Below are positions 23,574 to 31,955 of a stretch of DNA of 38,851 nucleotides, in pieces. Under the pieces are notes generated by a model, which was not told the origin of the DNA, made no database searches, and saw only the letters and a program-made list of their open reading frames with translations. The first letter of the stretch is position 1. Each line of letters starts with the position of its first letter. This stretch comes from an uncultured Verrucomicrobiota bacterium (GTDB lineage: Bacteria; Verrucomicrobiota; Verrucomicrobiia; Opitutales; Opitutaceae), in NCBI GenBank assembly GCA_913058185.1, contig CAJXQX010000033.1, positions 1-38,851 of the forward strand. The letters are read 5' to 3'. The position numbers were made by a program, and so were the translations under genes.

Positions 23574-24461
23574 TTAGTTGCGATGCCGTGGCCACGCTTT
23601 GAGGTAAGCACCGTAGGAAGATTTGCCGAGACGCTCGATTTGGGCATCAAGTTGGGCGTCATCAATCCAACCGCGAGTGTAGGCGATCTCTTCGAGACAG
23701 GCGATTTTTTGCCCCTGTCGGTTCGATATTATCCCCACAAATTCACCCGCTTCGAGCAGTGAATCATGAGTCCCGGTATCGAGCCAAGCCGTTCCGCGTC
23801 CAAGGAGTTCAACCGAAAGGTCACCTCGTTCGAGGTAGCAACGATTGAGGTCGGTAATTTCAAGTTCGCCACGAGGTGATGGCTTCAAATCGCGGGCAAA
23901 ATCAACCACGTCCTTGTCGTAGAAATACAGGCCGGGAATCGCGTAATTCGATTTAGGCTGAGTCGGTTTTTCTTCTAATGAGAGCACCTTGCCGTCGGCC
24001 GCGAACTCAACCACGCCGTAAGCTTCGGGTTCGGAAACGTGATACCCAAAAATGGTAGATCCTGCTTCGCGAGCCGTCGCTGCACCAAGCGCATTCGCGA
24101 AGTCGTGGCCGTAAAAGAGATTGTCACCAAGGACCAAGGCAGAGGGTTGGGTGCCATTGAGGAAACCGACTTGCTCGGCGATTACAAAAGCTTGGGCGAG
24201 ACCATCGGGACTCGGCTGTTCTGCATAGGACAGCGTGATGCCGAAAGCCGACCCGTCGCCGAGGAGTTTTTCGAAAAGGGGTAGATCTTGCGGCGTCGAT
24301 ATGATCAGGATTTCGCGGATGCCGGAAAGCATGAGCACCGAAAGGGGGTAGTAGATCATCGGTTTGTCGTAAACCGGCATGAGTTGCTTGGAGACCGCGA
24401 TAGTAAGAGGGAAAAGGCGGGTGCCGCTTCCGCCCGCGAGGATGATGCCTTTGCGATTCAT
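23574..24461 (-). CDS. rfbA: Glucose-1-phosphate thymidylyltransferase
   Basis: The enzyme joins dTTP and glucose-1-phosphate to dTDP-glucose, the first step of dTDP-sugar synthesis. The whole family pattern is present in 295 residues: [13 protein letters not shown] (8-20), [52 protein letters not shown], and the C-terminal [16 protein letters not shown]. The first ATG (24461) puts the nucleotide loop at the correct distance. It lies 11 nt downstream of rfbB, the second enzyme of the pathway, in the same transcript. Together they make dTDP-4-keto-6-deoxyglucose. Confidence 0.97.
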   Translation of the reverse strand: MNRKGIILAGGSGTRLFPLTIAVSKQLMPVYDKPMIYYPLSVLMLSGIREILIISTPQDLPLFEKLLGDGSAFGITLSYAEQPSPDGLAQAFVIAEQVGFLNGTQPSALVLGDNLFYGHDFANALGAATAREAGSTIFGYHVSEPEAYGVVEFAADGKVLSLEEKPTQPKSNYAIPGLYFYDKDVVDFARDLKPSPRGELEITDLNRCYLERGDLSVELLGRGTAWLDTGTHDSLLEAGEFVGIISNRQGQKIACLEEIAYTRGWIDDAQLDAQIERLGKSSYGAYLKAWPRHRN

Positions 24462-24472
24462 AGGATGAGGTT

Positions 24473-25525
24473 TTAGCTATTGCCGAGGCGCTCGAGTTGG
24501 TAGTCGCCGCTGAGGATGTTATTTGTCCAATCCTCATTATCCAGATACCATTGAACGGTTTTCCGAAAACCTGATGTATGGTCCTGTTTAGGACTCCAGT
24601 TTAGTTCTTTTTTGATCTTCGATGCATCGATGGCGTAGCGGAGATCGTGGCCAGGACGGTCAGTCACGAACGTAATCTGTTCGGCGTAACCTTTGCTATC
24701 TTCGCGAGGGTGAAGGTCGTCGAGTAATGAACAGAGGAGTCGCACGATATCGATGTTCTGCCGTTCGTTGTTGCCGCCAATGTTATAGGTTTTACCAGTC
24801 TTACCTTTTGCCATGACCAGGTGAAGGGCCTCGGCATGGTCACCGACGTAAAGCCAATCTCGGATGTTTTCACCTTTGCCGTAGACAGGAATGGGTTCTC
24901 CACGGAGGGCTTTTAAAATGACGACCGGAATGAGTTTTTCCGGGAACTGAAAAGGACCGTAATTATTGGAGCAGTTGGTCACCAAAACAGGTAACCCATA
25001 CGTGTCGGCCCAAGCTCGAGCCAGATGATCGGATGCCGCTTTGCTGGCAGAGTAGGGGGAATGAGGATCGTAAGGGGTGCTTTCAGAAAAAAGTCCCTCG
25101 ACGCCCAGAGAACCATAAACTTCGTCGGTCGAGACATGGAGGAATCGGAACCTCTCTTTTGCTTCTCCGCTGAGGGTTTCGAAATGTGTCCGCGCTGCTT
25201 GTAAGAGGGTGAACGTGCCCACGACGTTGGTTTGCACAAATTCGCCCGGTCCATCGATGGAACGATCGACGTGTGACTCGGCAGCGAGGTGCATGATCCA
25301 GTCCGGTGTAAAACGACCAATAATCTCAGTTATCGCACTAGCGTCGCAAATGTCGGTCTGGGAGAACTCATATCGTGAATTGCCTTCGAGATCATTCAGA
25401 GATCGGGGATTTCCTGCGTAGGTGAGCTTGTCGATGTTGAGGACTTCGTGCTCCGGAGATTCCAAGAGGTGTCGCACAAGATTGCTGCCGATGAAGCCGC
25501 AGCCGCCAGTGACGAGGATTTTCAC
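24473..25525 (-). CDS. rfbB: dTDP-glucose 4,6-dehydratase
   Basis: An extended SDR of 350 residues. It has [16 protein letters not shown] at the N-terminus, [12 protein letters not shown] (79-90), STDEVYGS (132-139, the Thr-Asp-Glu catalytic trio) and YSASKAASD (158-166, Tyr158 and Lys162). It converts dTDP-glucose to dTDP-4-keto-6-deoxyglucose. The start is the GTG at 25523-25525: a GGAGG ribosome-binding site (25536-25540) lies 10 nt upstream, and the codon overlaps the preceding stop as GTGA. The longer frame from 25549 would begin in the RmlD-like gene. Translation is therefore likely coupled to that gene. Confidence 0.97.
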   Translation of the reverse strand: MKILVTGGCGFIGSNLVRHLLESPEHEVLNIDKLTYAGNPRSLNDLEGNSRYEFSQTDICDASAITEIIGRFTPDWIMHLAAESHVDRSIDGPGEFVQTNVVGTFTLLQAARTHFETLSGEAKERFRFLHVSTDEVYGSLGVEGLFSESTPYDPHSPYSASKAASDHLARAWADTYGLPVLVTNCSNNYGPFQFPEKLIPVVILKALRGEPIPVYGKGENIRDWLYVGDHAEALHLVMAKGKTGKTYNIGGNNERQNIDIVRLLCSLLDDLHPREDSKGYAEQITFVTDRPGHDLRYAIDASKIKKELNWSPKQDHTSGFRKTVQWYLDNEDWTNNILSGDYQLERLGNS

Positions 25526-26403
25526 GATGCAGTTTCCTCCGGTTTCCATCTCTTTAGGTCCCGCTCGATCGCTTCATGCACTTCAGTCATTTGAATACCT
25601 GCTGCAGCTAGCTTGCTCGAGTCCATTACGCAGTTCGATCGAGGGGTTTTGGCCGCGATTTTCATGAATTCTTCCTCATCTGAAAAGAAATCGAAATCCT
25701 TGTTCGATACGCCGCTCGCTTTGATATGTTCGACCACTTCTCGAGTTGTTACGTGACCGGGGTTGGTCACGTTGTAGGTGCCGAATGGAATTCGCTTTTC
25801 CCAGCAACCGAATGTGGCAGTTACAAATTCATGGAGTTGTGAAATGGAATTTTCCGCTTCAAGCAATCGTTGGTATCGGAGGAGCTTGGTTAGGTAGTTA
25901 CGCGGGCCATCACGGTGATCAAAGGGGATTCTCAAACGCCAGAGGTAGACGTTGTCTACGCCCTGGAGCGTTTCTTCTCCGAGTGCCTTGGTTCCGCTGT
26001 AGAATGAACAATTATTGGTGCGAAAGCTGAAGTTGGGAGTGTCCTCTTCGGTGAAACCGCTCCCGTCATTTCGCGAACCAGTGAAAATACAGCCACTGGA
26101 GACATGTCCCCAGGGGACTCCTGCACTCTCACAAGCCTCGGCGATCCGCCCAGGAAGCACGCCATTGCCGAATAGGCAGGCAGCTTTGTCATCTTCACAG
26201 GCGTCAACATTCGGCTTACCGGTGTAACCCGCGGCATTAATTAAAAACTGGGGCCGATCTTGCTTAAGAGCTGCTGCGAGCGTTCCGACGTCCGTGTAAT
26301 CGACTTCGGCCCGTCGCAGATTGCGAAACGGGATACCTTTTTGGGTGAGTAAGGCTTGGTAAGCCTGTCCGACGTAACCGGAGCCTCCGAGTAGATAGAT
26401 CAT
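25522..26403 (-). CDS. RmlD-like NAD(P)-dependent sugar-nucleotide reductase
   Basis: A 293-residue protein of the RmlD-like SDR group: cofactor loop [11 protein letters not shown] (4-14), [15 protein letters not shown] (56-70), SSGCIFTGS (102-110) and YSGTKALGE (135-143, Tyr135, Lys139). In a rhamnose pathway RmlD reduces dTDP-4-keto-rhamnose. Here the rfbA and rfbB genes follow directly but no rmlC epimerase is present. The sequence departs from typical RmlD (for example [10 protein letters not shown] before the active site), so the substrate may be a different 4-keto sugar. It lies 48 nt after a GT2 gene, and its stop overlaps the rfbB start. Confidence 0.8.
   Translation of the reverse strand: MIYLLGGSGYVGQAYQALLTQKGIPFRNLRRAEVDYTDVGTLAAALKQDRPQFLINAAGYTGKPNVDACEDDKAACLFGNGVLPGRIAEACESAGVPWGHVSSGCIFTGSRNDGSGFTEEDTPNFSFRTNNCSFYSGTKALGEETLQGVDNVYLWRLRIPFDHRDGPRNYLTKLLRYQRLLEAENSISQLHEFVTATFGCWEKRIPFGTYNVTNPGHVTTREVVEHIKASGVSNKDFDFFSDEEEFMKIAAKTPRSNCVMDSSKLAAAGIQMTEVHEAIERDLKRWKPEETAS
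25536..25540 (-). promoter_or_regulatory. Consensus ribosome-binding site of rfbB
   Basis: GGAGG on the minus strand, 10 nt before GTG 25525. It decides the start of rfbB against the upstream in-frame ATG at 25549. Confidence 0.7.
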
Positions 26404-26451
26404 AGGAAGTTTTTGATGCTCCGGGATGTGTCTTTGAGTGCAACCCGGATT

Positions 26452-27228
26452 TCAAACTGAATCATCGGGTCTACGGTAGTCTCCCCGACTGAAGTATTTC
26501 TCCAGCCAGACATACATGCAGATAAAAAAGTAGCGGCTACCCATCTCTTTAATTTTTAACTTGGCCTCTCCAAATTGGCGGTTCCGCCATGTGATGGGAG
26601 TGATCGACCATGTGAATCCACGCACGATCGCTTTAAGCGGGATCTCCACGGTGAGATTGAAGTGCGGTGCCATGAAAGGCCGACACCCATCGATGACGGT
26701 CCGGCGATACGCCTTGAACGCATTCGTCGTATCGTTGAGAGGGATGTTAAAGATGGTCTTGATGAACAGGTTGGCAAAGCGATTGACCGCTAGTTTCACT
26801 CGCGGGTAGTCGTAAACCCGTCCGCCCTTGATGAATCGGCTGCCAAACGCGCATTCGTAGCCCTCGCCGAGTAGATTCCAGTATTTCACCGCATCGTCCG
26901 GATCGTCCGAACAATCGGCCATCATGATCACGACTGCGTCGCCTTTGCTGTGGTTCAGACCATAAACGATGGCGCGACCAAATCCGTGAGGGCCGGGGTT
27001 CTGAACGTGAATGAGGCTAGGATATTGTTCCTTAAGGTTGTTCAGCACCTCCCATGTGCCATCGCTGCTTCCGTCATCGACGACCACGATTTCGTGAGGG
27101 ATATTCTCCCGTTGGAACGACTTATCGATCGCCGCGATAGTAATCGGCAGCGAGTCTTCCTCGTCTCGGGCTGGAATTATTACCGAGAAAAAAGTGGGCG
27201 GAGTCAGTGATTCGTTTGGCGAACTCAA
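26452..27228 (-). CDS. GT2-family glycosyltransferase, polyprenyl-phosphate (Dpm1-like) type
   Basis: A 258-residue GT-A protein: FSVIIPARDEEDSL (14-27), VVVDDGSSDGT (48-58), MMADCSDDPDD (102-112, metal site) and FGSRFIKGGRVYDYP. It is a second Dpm1-like enzyme in the window but clearly different from the one at 18515-19213 (here MADxSDDP, there QDADLEYDP). It likely makes a polyprenyl-phosphate sugar or adds the first sugar on a lipid carrier. The start codon appears to be TTG (27226-27228), since no ATG or GTG lies between the upstream gene and the first beta strand. There are 12 nt to the preceding epimerase gene. Confidence 0.84.
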   Translation of the reverse strand: MSSPNESLTPPTFFSVIIPARDEEDSLPITIAAIDKSFQRENIPHEIVVVDDGSSDGTWEVLNNLKEQYPSLIHVQNPGPHGFGRAIVYGLNHSKGDAVVIMMADCSDDPDDAVKYWNLLGEGYECAFGSRFIKGGRVYDYPRVKLAVNRFANLFIKTIFNIPLNDTTNAFKAYRRTVIDGCRPFMAPHFNLTVEIPLKAIVRGFTWSITPITWRNRQFGEAKLKIKEMGSRYFFICMYVWLEKYFSRGDYRRPDDSV

Positions 27229-27240
27229 GGTGTTCAGCGT

Positions 27241-28311
27241 TCAGAAAGGAGCAGAGCGTTCAAGCCAATCAGGATGAGAACGGGCGTGATCCGCAATCTC
27301 CTCGAGGATGTGCAAGGTGGGGATGGTGGGTTTCCAACCCCACACGGTCTCAGCCTTACTGGAATCTAGAACCATCCATGGAATATCAAAAGGTCGCGGG
27401 GTCGCTTCCGTTGCCACCGGATGAGGACCGAATTGTTCATCGCACCAAGCAGTCAGTTGACGCAATGACATTGCCGAAGCGGATCCTCCACTGATATTGA
27501 CGATCCGATCTCCGGTGGAGGTCGAATCCGCCGCAAATTGAAGTTCCAGCAAGGAAATGAGATCTCGGGGATGAAGGCAGTCGCGCACTTGGTGGCCCAT
27601 GCCATCGAAGCCGATATATTTTAACGGCCGTTTACCTAGGTGGCTGTTGATCCAATATGCGAAAATTCCTTGATCGGGACGACCGAACTGCCCTGCGCCG
27701 GCCATGACACCGCAACGATTGACGAAAACGGGAAAATCGAAAGTAGCACCGTATTCGACCGCGAGTGCTTCGCTTGCGACCTTGGTCGCTCCATAGAGTG
27801 AAACCGGAGCTTGGGTCGAGAATGATTCCGAAACGCCTTGGGCACTCACGCCGTCGGGTAAGGATTTGGCGGTATCTGGCTTAAAGGCACCTCGGTGGAT
27901 TTCCACGGGTAGGGAAGCGAGCGGAGGTATTGAATAAACCCGACTTGTGCTCAGGAGGGTAAACCCCGCTCCGTGCATCTTGCAAAATTCGAGCATGTTG
28001 ATGGTGCCGATCAGGTTGTGCTCGACCAACTGTCGGGAACTGGTCTTCCCGTCGACTCCGGCCAACACGCTAGGGTTTGCTGCGGCATCAATAACCCAAT
28101 CCACTGACGGGATCGCCTCTAAGTCAGAGGCAGATCGAATGTCTCCATGAAAGAGTTTAATCCCCAGAGCCTTAAGTTCCGCCCGATTCGTTTCACTTCC
28201 GGGCCGTATGAAGTTATCGAGACCAAGCAGCTCATGGGTGCCCCCCTCAACGAGAGTTCGGGCGAGAGTGCTGCCAACGAACCCACATATTCCGGTTATT
28301 AGAATCTTCAT
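27241..28311 (-). CDS. NAD-dependent sugar-nucleotide epimerase/dehydratase (SDR)
   Basis: An extended SDR of 356 residues: ILITGICGFVGSTLA (3-17), DNFIRPGSETNRAEL (32-46), AAANPSVLAG (76-85), STSRVYS (121-127) and YGATKVASEALAVEYG (173-188, Tyr173, Lys177). The DNFxRxGSExN segment after the cofactor loop and the overall length resemble CDP-paratose/tyvelose 2-epimerases. A long insertion before the active site (about 130-170, with GAFKPDTAKSLPDG) is present. Substrate is uncertain. It sits between the small exported protein and a GT2 gene in the polysaccharide series, together with another epimerase of the same group at 28991. Confidence 0.82.
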   Translation of the reverse strand: MKILITGICGFVGSTLARTLVEGGTHELLGLDNFIRPGSETNRAELKALGIKLFHGDIRSASDLEAIPSVDWVIDAAANPSVLAGVDGKTSSRQLVEHNLIGTINMLEFCKMHGAGFTLLSTSRVYSIPPLASLPVEIHRGAFKPDTAKSLPDGVSAQGVSESFSTQAPVSLYGATKVASEALAVEYGATFDFPVFVNRCGVMAGAGQFGRPDQGIFAYWINSHLGKRPLKYIGFDGMGHQVRDCLHPRDLISLLELQFAADSTSTGDRIVNISGGSASAMSLRQLTAWCDEQFGPHPVATEATPRPFDIPWMVLDSSKAETVWGWKPTIPTLHILEEIADHARSHPDWLERSAPF

Positions 28312-28401
28312 GTGCTTCTAAACAAACGGCACTGAGCAGTGGGCGGAAGCGGAAAATGAATTCGCGGCGCAGGCATTTTTATCCGACGAAGCACGCAGAA
28401 G

Positions 28402-28950
28402 TCAGTTTTCTTTCGCGGCCTCGCGCTTGGCGACCACCTCGTCGGCCTTGGCCTTTTCGTAAGCTTTTCGCTGAATGAGCCCGATTTCGAGAAGATCACT
28501 CACCAGCATCCGGGCGTCAGTCGCTTTTTCCTCATTGGTCAAAGGCACTGTTTCTGCAACGCCCGCAGAACGTAGTGGAGAAGCCGATTGATACGCGACC
28601 AAATTACCCGAATCGAAAGTAGCCTCGGCAAGGGTTAGGAGGTGCGTTTGGCCATTATGTCGCACGGTGATGACGTTATTTTCGGAGTCGAAATCGACCA
28701 GCGATATCCCCGAGATCGTTTGGCCGATCTTCAGCCAGTGGCTGCGTTTGCTCGCGATTTCAGTTACGCAGATCAGGGGATTCGCCCCCATTTTTACTAG
28801 GCCAGCGAATGTAAAGGGCTGCTCTTTGGCTTCGGCTTGATTGGTCGATTGCACGATCCCGGTCCGCTGAAACGGAGATGACTGCGCCATCAAAGCCCCG
28901 GACCACGGAGCCACCATCAAGAAAAGACCTATTACGATACCGCGTTGCAT
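28402..28950 (-). CDS. Small exported protein of unknown function
   Basis: The start is set at ATG 28948-28950, which gives a clear signal peptide (MQRGIVIGLFLMVAPWSGAL, cleavage near MAQ-SS). A longer frame from 29247 runs through the preceding epimerase gene and looks like an out-of-frame reading. The mature part, about 160 residues, contains FTFAGLVKMGANPLICVTEI and a compact beta-rich region (WLKIGQTISGISLVDFDSEN, then VITVRHNGQTHLLTL). This layout resembles the periplasmic domain of GspC/PilP-type proteins, a fold-level impression only. The C-terminus is a charged helix (EKAKADEVVAKREAAKEN). It is odd to find it between two sugar epimerases. Confidence 0.65.
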   Translation of the reverse strand: MQRGIVIGLFLMVAPWSGALMAQSSPFQRTGIVQSTNQAEAKEQPFTFAGLVKMGANPLICVTEIASKRSHWLKIGQTISGISLVDFDSENNVITVRHNGQTHLLTLAEATFDSGNLVAYQSASPLRSAGVAETVPLTNEEKATDARMLVSDLLEIGLIQRKAYEKAKADEVVAKREAAKEN

Positions 28951-28990
28951 GAAAGAATGATGGGTTAGACGCCTATCGCGGTAAAGTGTT

Positions 28991-30052
28991 TCAATTTCCC
29001 GCGCGGATTTTCCAAGCTTCGACAATCTGACGAATCGTTTCTTCGAGTGAAACGCTGATGTCCCAAGTGGGGTAGTGGTCGCGCATCTTTCGCAAGTCCG
29101 AGTAGTAGCAGATGTGGTCACCGATGCGATTTTCGTCCACATAGGTGTGGACTTGTTCTTGGCCGGAAAACTTTTCTGCCCACTTGAACGCTTCGAGAAT
29201 TGAGCACGAATTGTCTTTGCCGCCACCCAGATTGTAGACCTCGCCACTGCGAGGGGACTCCACGAAGGACGCCATAAAACGGGCTACATCAAGTGAGTGG
29301 ATGTTGTCTCGGACCTGCTTTCCTTTGTATCCGAAAACTCGATACTCTTTCCCTTCCAGATTGCACTTAACCAGGTAAGACAAAAAGCCGTGCAGTTCCA
29401 CTCCGGTGTGATTGGGGCCCGTCAGGCATCCCCCTCGTAGGCAACAACAGGGTAGATTGAAGTAGCGGCCGTATTCTTGCACCATCACGTCAGCGGCAAC
29501 TTTGGAGGCCCCGAACAACGAGTGTTTGGACTGATCGATCGAGAATGTTTCCGCTATACCGTGTGAGTATGCCGGATCGGCATAATCCCACCGCGTCTCG
29601 AGCTCGGTTAAATCGATTCGATTGGGGGCATCACCGTAGACCTTATTAGTGCTCATGTGCACAAACGGAGATTCTGGGCACGCTTGGCGGGTTGCTTCCA
29701 AAAGATTCAGAGTGCCAACCGCATTGGTGTCAAAATCGGCAAAAGGTATTGCGGCAGCGCGATCATGTGATGGCTGAGCTGCGGTGTGGACGATCACATC
29801 CGGTTTCACTTCTTTCAGGAGTGCCTGAACCCCGGCTCGGTCTCGGATATCGACCTCGTGGTGAGTGAACGCGGTGAGATCTTCTGACAGTCGTTGCTGG
29901 TTCCAGCGGGTATCACCTTGGGGGCCGAAAAAGACCGCGCGTTGATTGTTATCCACGCCGTGGATTTCATATCCCAGTTCGCGAGAGAAATACATGCATA
30001 CTTCGGACCCGATGAGTCCGGAAGAGCCGGTGACGAGAAGTTTTTTAGCCAT
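28991..30052 (-). CDS. CDP-paratose 2-epimerase-like SDR
   Basis: An extended SDR of 353 residues starting at ATG 30050-30052: [15 protein letters not shown] (4-18), [11 protein letters not shown] (89-99), [12 protein letters not shown] (133-144), [10 protein letters not shown] and [27 protein letters not shown] and the GGCLTGPNH segment are characteristic of the RfbE/Tyv group of CDP-paratose 2-epimerases. At the usual YxxxK position the sequence reads [10 protein letters not shown]: Phe180 takes the place of Tyr, with Lys183 kept. I believe this Phe recurs in the bacterial subgroup, but cannot confirm it here. The protein would form a dideoxy- or deoxyhexose nucleotide for the polysaccharide. 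The small exported protein follows 40 nt downstream. Confidence 0.86.
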   Translation of the reverse strand: MAKKLLVTGSSGLIGSEVCMYFSRELGYEIHGVDNNQRAVFFGPQGDTRWNQQRLSEDLTAFTHHEVDIRDRAGVQALLKEVKPDVIVHTAAQPSHDRAAAIPFADFDTNAVGTLNLLEATRQACPESPFVHMSTNKVYGDAPNRIDLTELETRWDYADPAYSHGIAETFSIDQSKHSLFGASKVAADVMVQEYGRYFNLPCCCLRGGCLTGPNHTGVELHGFLSYLVKCNLEGKEYRVFGYKGKQVRDNIHSLDVARFMASFVESPRSGEVYNLGGGKDNSCSILEAFKWAEKFSGQEQVHTYVDENRIGDHICYYSDLRKMRDHYPTWDISVSLEETIRQIVEAWKIRAGN

Positions 30053-30130
30053 GAATAGTCTAGGAGAAGATGCCAACGAAGCAGCACCGGCTCTCCCTAG
30101 CAAGTCCCGGTTGGGGAGGGGAAAGGTGTT

Positions 30131-31945
30131 CTACTCATTGTTTGGCGAAATGATGGTCCGCAGCCGTGAGGGAAGAATCGTTGTTACGAGTGCTCCCAAA
30201 AGCAGAACCCCACTGAGACTCATCCACCAAAGATGGTATTTGATCGCCTTTTCTACGGCCCAAGAGATCACGCCCAATTCGACCGGACTGGTTAGGGCAA
30301 TGTGCTCAAGGTTGTCATTATCTTCGAGCTCGATCCACCATTCGCCAGGAGGACGAAGTACGTTGATCGTTTTCCAACGATTTCGTGCAGAACCTTCGGG
30401 AATGACTTCGACTACCGAAGAGTCACTGACCAATCGCATGGTCAAGGCGGATTCCGGGTCCCCCAATCCTCCATTAATTCTAAATCGTAAAAAGCGTAAC
30501 GTCTCGGCTGAGTAGCGTTTGCTTCGCCACATCCATGACTCCGTCTGGGAACCAGCTGGGGAAGCCGCCATGACGGGATATAGGGAAAGTGGGATCTCAG
30601 TAGGAACCGGAGATTTGTCCCCGTCTATCTTAAGTGGCGCGCGCACCGCAGCAGGCATGATTTGCTGAATTACGTCATGACCCCATCGGTCGTTTAACAC
30701 TGCTGCCGAGGGGTAGGGCAAATCGCGGATATCGGCTCGGGTAAGAACTCTGGCATCACCATTGGCGAGGAACTTCCGGACCAAAACCTCTTGGCGTTCG
30801 ATCCGTTGTTCAGTCGGTTTTATGGTTCGTTCCCATGTTTTATCAAATACTGATAGGAGGGAAATCGCTACGACCACGCCCCAGGCGATGAGCCCAAGAT
30901 TAGACCAACGTCCATTCCCGAAAATCGTCCAAGCGAGTCCCTGCGCGATCACCAGAAACGTGTAGTTGGTAAGATACCGGGAAATAAGGGGGGAACTGTG
31001 ACCTCGAAACACAGCCATCGCGAAAGCCGTGATCAGTATCCAGATAACCACGCCGACAAACGTCTGCTGAAAGAGAGTAATTTCTTGTCGCCGCAGCAGA
31101 ATGAGGCTCGCCACGATCGCGGGTAGTCCGAATAGCACTCCAGCCGGTAGGTATCCGCGGGTCGGCCATGCGAGGATCTCGCTAAAGGCCGTGATGGCTT
31201 CTGCCAGGGTTTGGGCTCGAGACATCTCATGACCGGGGACTGAGGTATGCGTTGTTAAGCCAATGATTAGCCAGAGTGTGGCGATACCAGCGGTTGCGAT
31301 CGAGAATCGTGAGAGTTTACGAGTTTTCCATGAGCGAACAGCCACGACAAGAATGATGGCAGCGGACGAGAAAGCGCCCCCAGCCATGGCTCCCAAGGCC
31401 AAAAATCCGCACAGATGACCGATACTCCACTTCCAGTTCACCCGTTCCGCTCCCAGCACTAACAGGATTTGTGAGAACGATAATCCCAACACGAGATAGA
31501 CCTGTGATTGGAACCCTTGTAGCGTGTTCTCCCAATCGAAAGGAACCACCCACAGCAGGATGCTCATTACAGTTATTACCGTAAGTCGCCAGCCCCCCAA
31601 ATGCTGTCGAAACCAGCCCAACACGACGAGGAGTAGCACCGCATGTATAAGGGCATTGAGCGTCACCTGCAAATAGACATCCCATTGGCCATTCATCGCG
31701 ACCGAGGCCAAAGCAATGACCTTGGTAAAGACGATGCGGTGTTCGTTGTGAGGAGCAAAGAACTCCTGCCACTCCAGTCGATCCTCCAGCCACGGACGCA
31801 GGATTGATTCGCCCTCGGCATCGATCTGATCACGGTAAGGCACGCTACTACCGGCTACACTCACCACCCAGAGTTTGGCCCCGACCACGAAAATAAATAT
31901 CCCGGCCCCTAATAGAAATCGGCTCAACGGCGCAATTCGCTTCAT
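30131..31945 (-). CDS. Polytopic membrane protein, possible GT-C-type enzyme or polymerase
   Basis: The protein has 604 residues. The N-terminal 380 residues hold roughly ten to twelve hydrophobic helices, the first at 8-32. The first periplasmic loop has PYRDQIDAEGESILRPWLED and FFAPHNEHRIVF, with Asp, Glu and His residues as seen in the acceptor loops of GT-C proteins. From about 400 to 565 the protein is soluble (RNRWKTINVLRPPGEWWIELEDND), and a last helix lies near 575-592 before a basic tail. The layout recalls the protein at 19330, though sequence identity looks low. It lies between the 1248-residue glycosyltransferase (10 nt upstream) and the epimerase gene (78 nt downstream). It is a candidate for a membrane glycosyltransferase or the missing polymerase. 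Confidence 0.6.
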   Translation of the reverse strand: MKRIAPLSRFLLGAGIFIFVVGAKLWVVSVAGSSVPYRDQIDAEGESILRPWLEDRLEWQEFFAPHNEHRIVFTKVIALASVAMNGQWDVYLQVTLNALIHAVLLLVVLGWFRQHLGGWRLTVITVMSILLWVVPFDWENTLQGFQSQVYLVLGLSFSQILLVLGAERVNWKWSIGHLCGFLALGAMAGGAFSSAAIILVVAVRSWKTRKLSRFSIATAGIATLWLIIGLTTHTSVPGHEMSRAQTLAEAITAFSEILAWPTRGYLPAGVLFGLPAIVASLILLRRQEITLFQQTFVGVVIWILITAFAMAVFRGHSSPLISRYLTNYTFLVIAQGLAWTIFGNGRWSNLGLIAWGVVVAISLLSVFDKTWERTIKPTEQRIERQEVLVRKFLANGDARVLTRADIRDLPYPSAAVLNDRWGHDVIQQIMPAAVRAPLKIDGDKSPVPTEIPLSLYPVMAASPAGSQTESWMWRSKRYSAETLRFLRFRINGGLGDPESALTMRLVSDSSVVEVIPEGSARNRWKTINVLRPPGEWWIELEDNDNLEHIALTSPVELGVISWAVEKAIKYHLWWMSLSGVLLLGALVTTILPSRLRTIISPNNE

Positions 31946-31955
31946 GCGCGGAAAG

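Noticed and set aside
28951-29247. Longer start for the small exported protein (frame open to 29247)
   Set aside because: The extra residues overlap the epimerase gene and read as an out-of-frame shadow; the ATG at 28950 gives a clean signal peptide.
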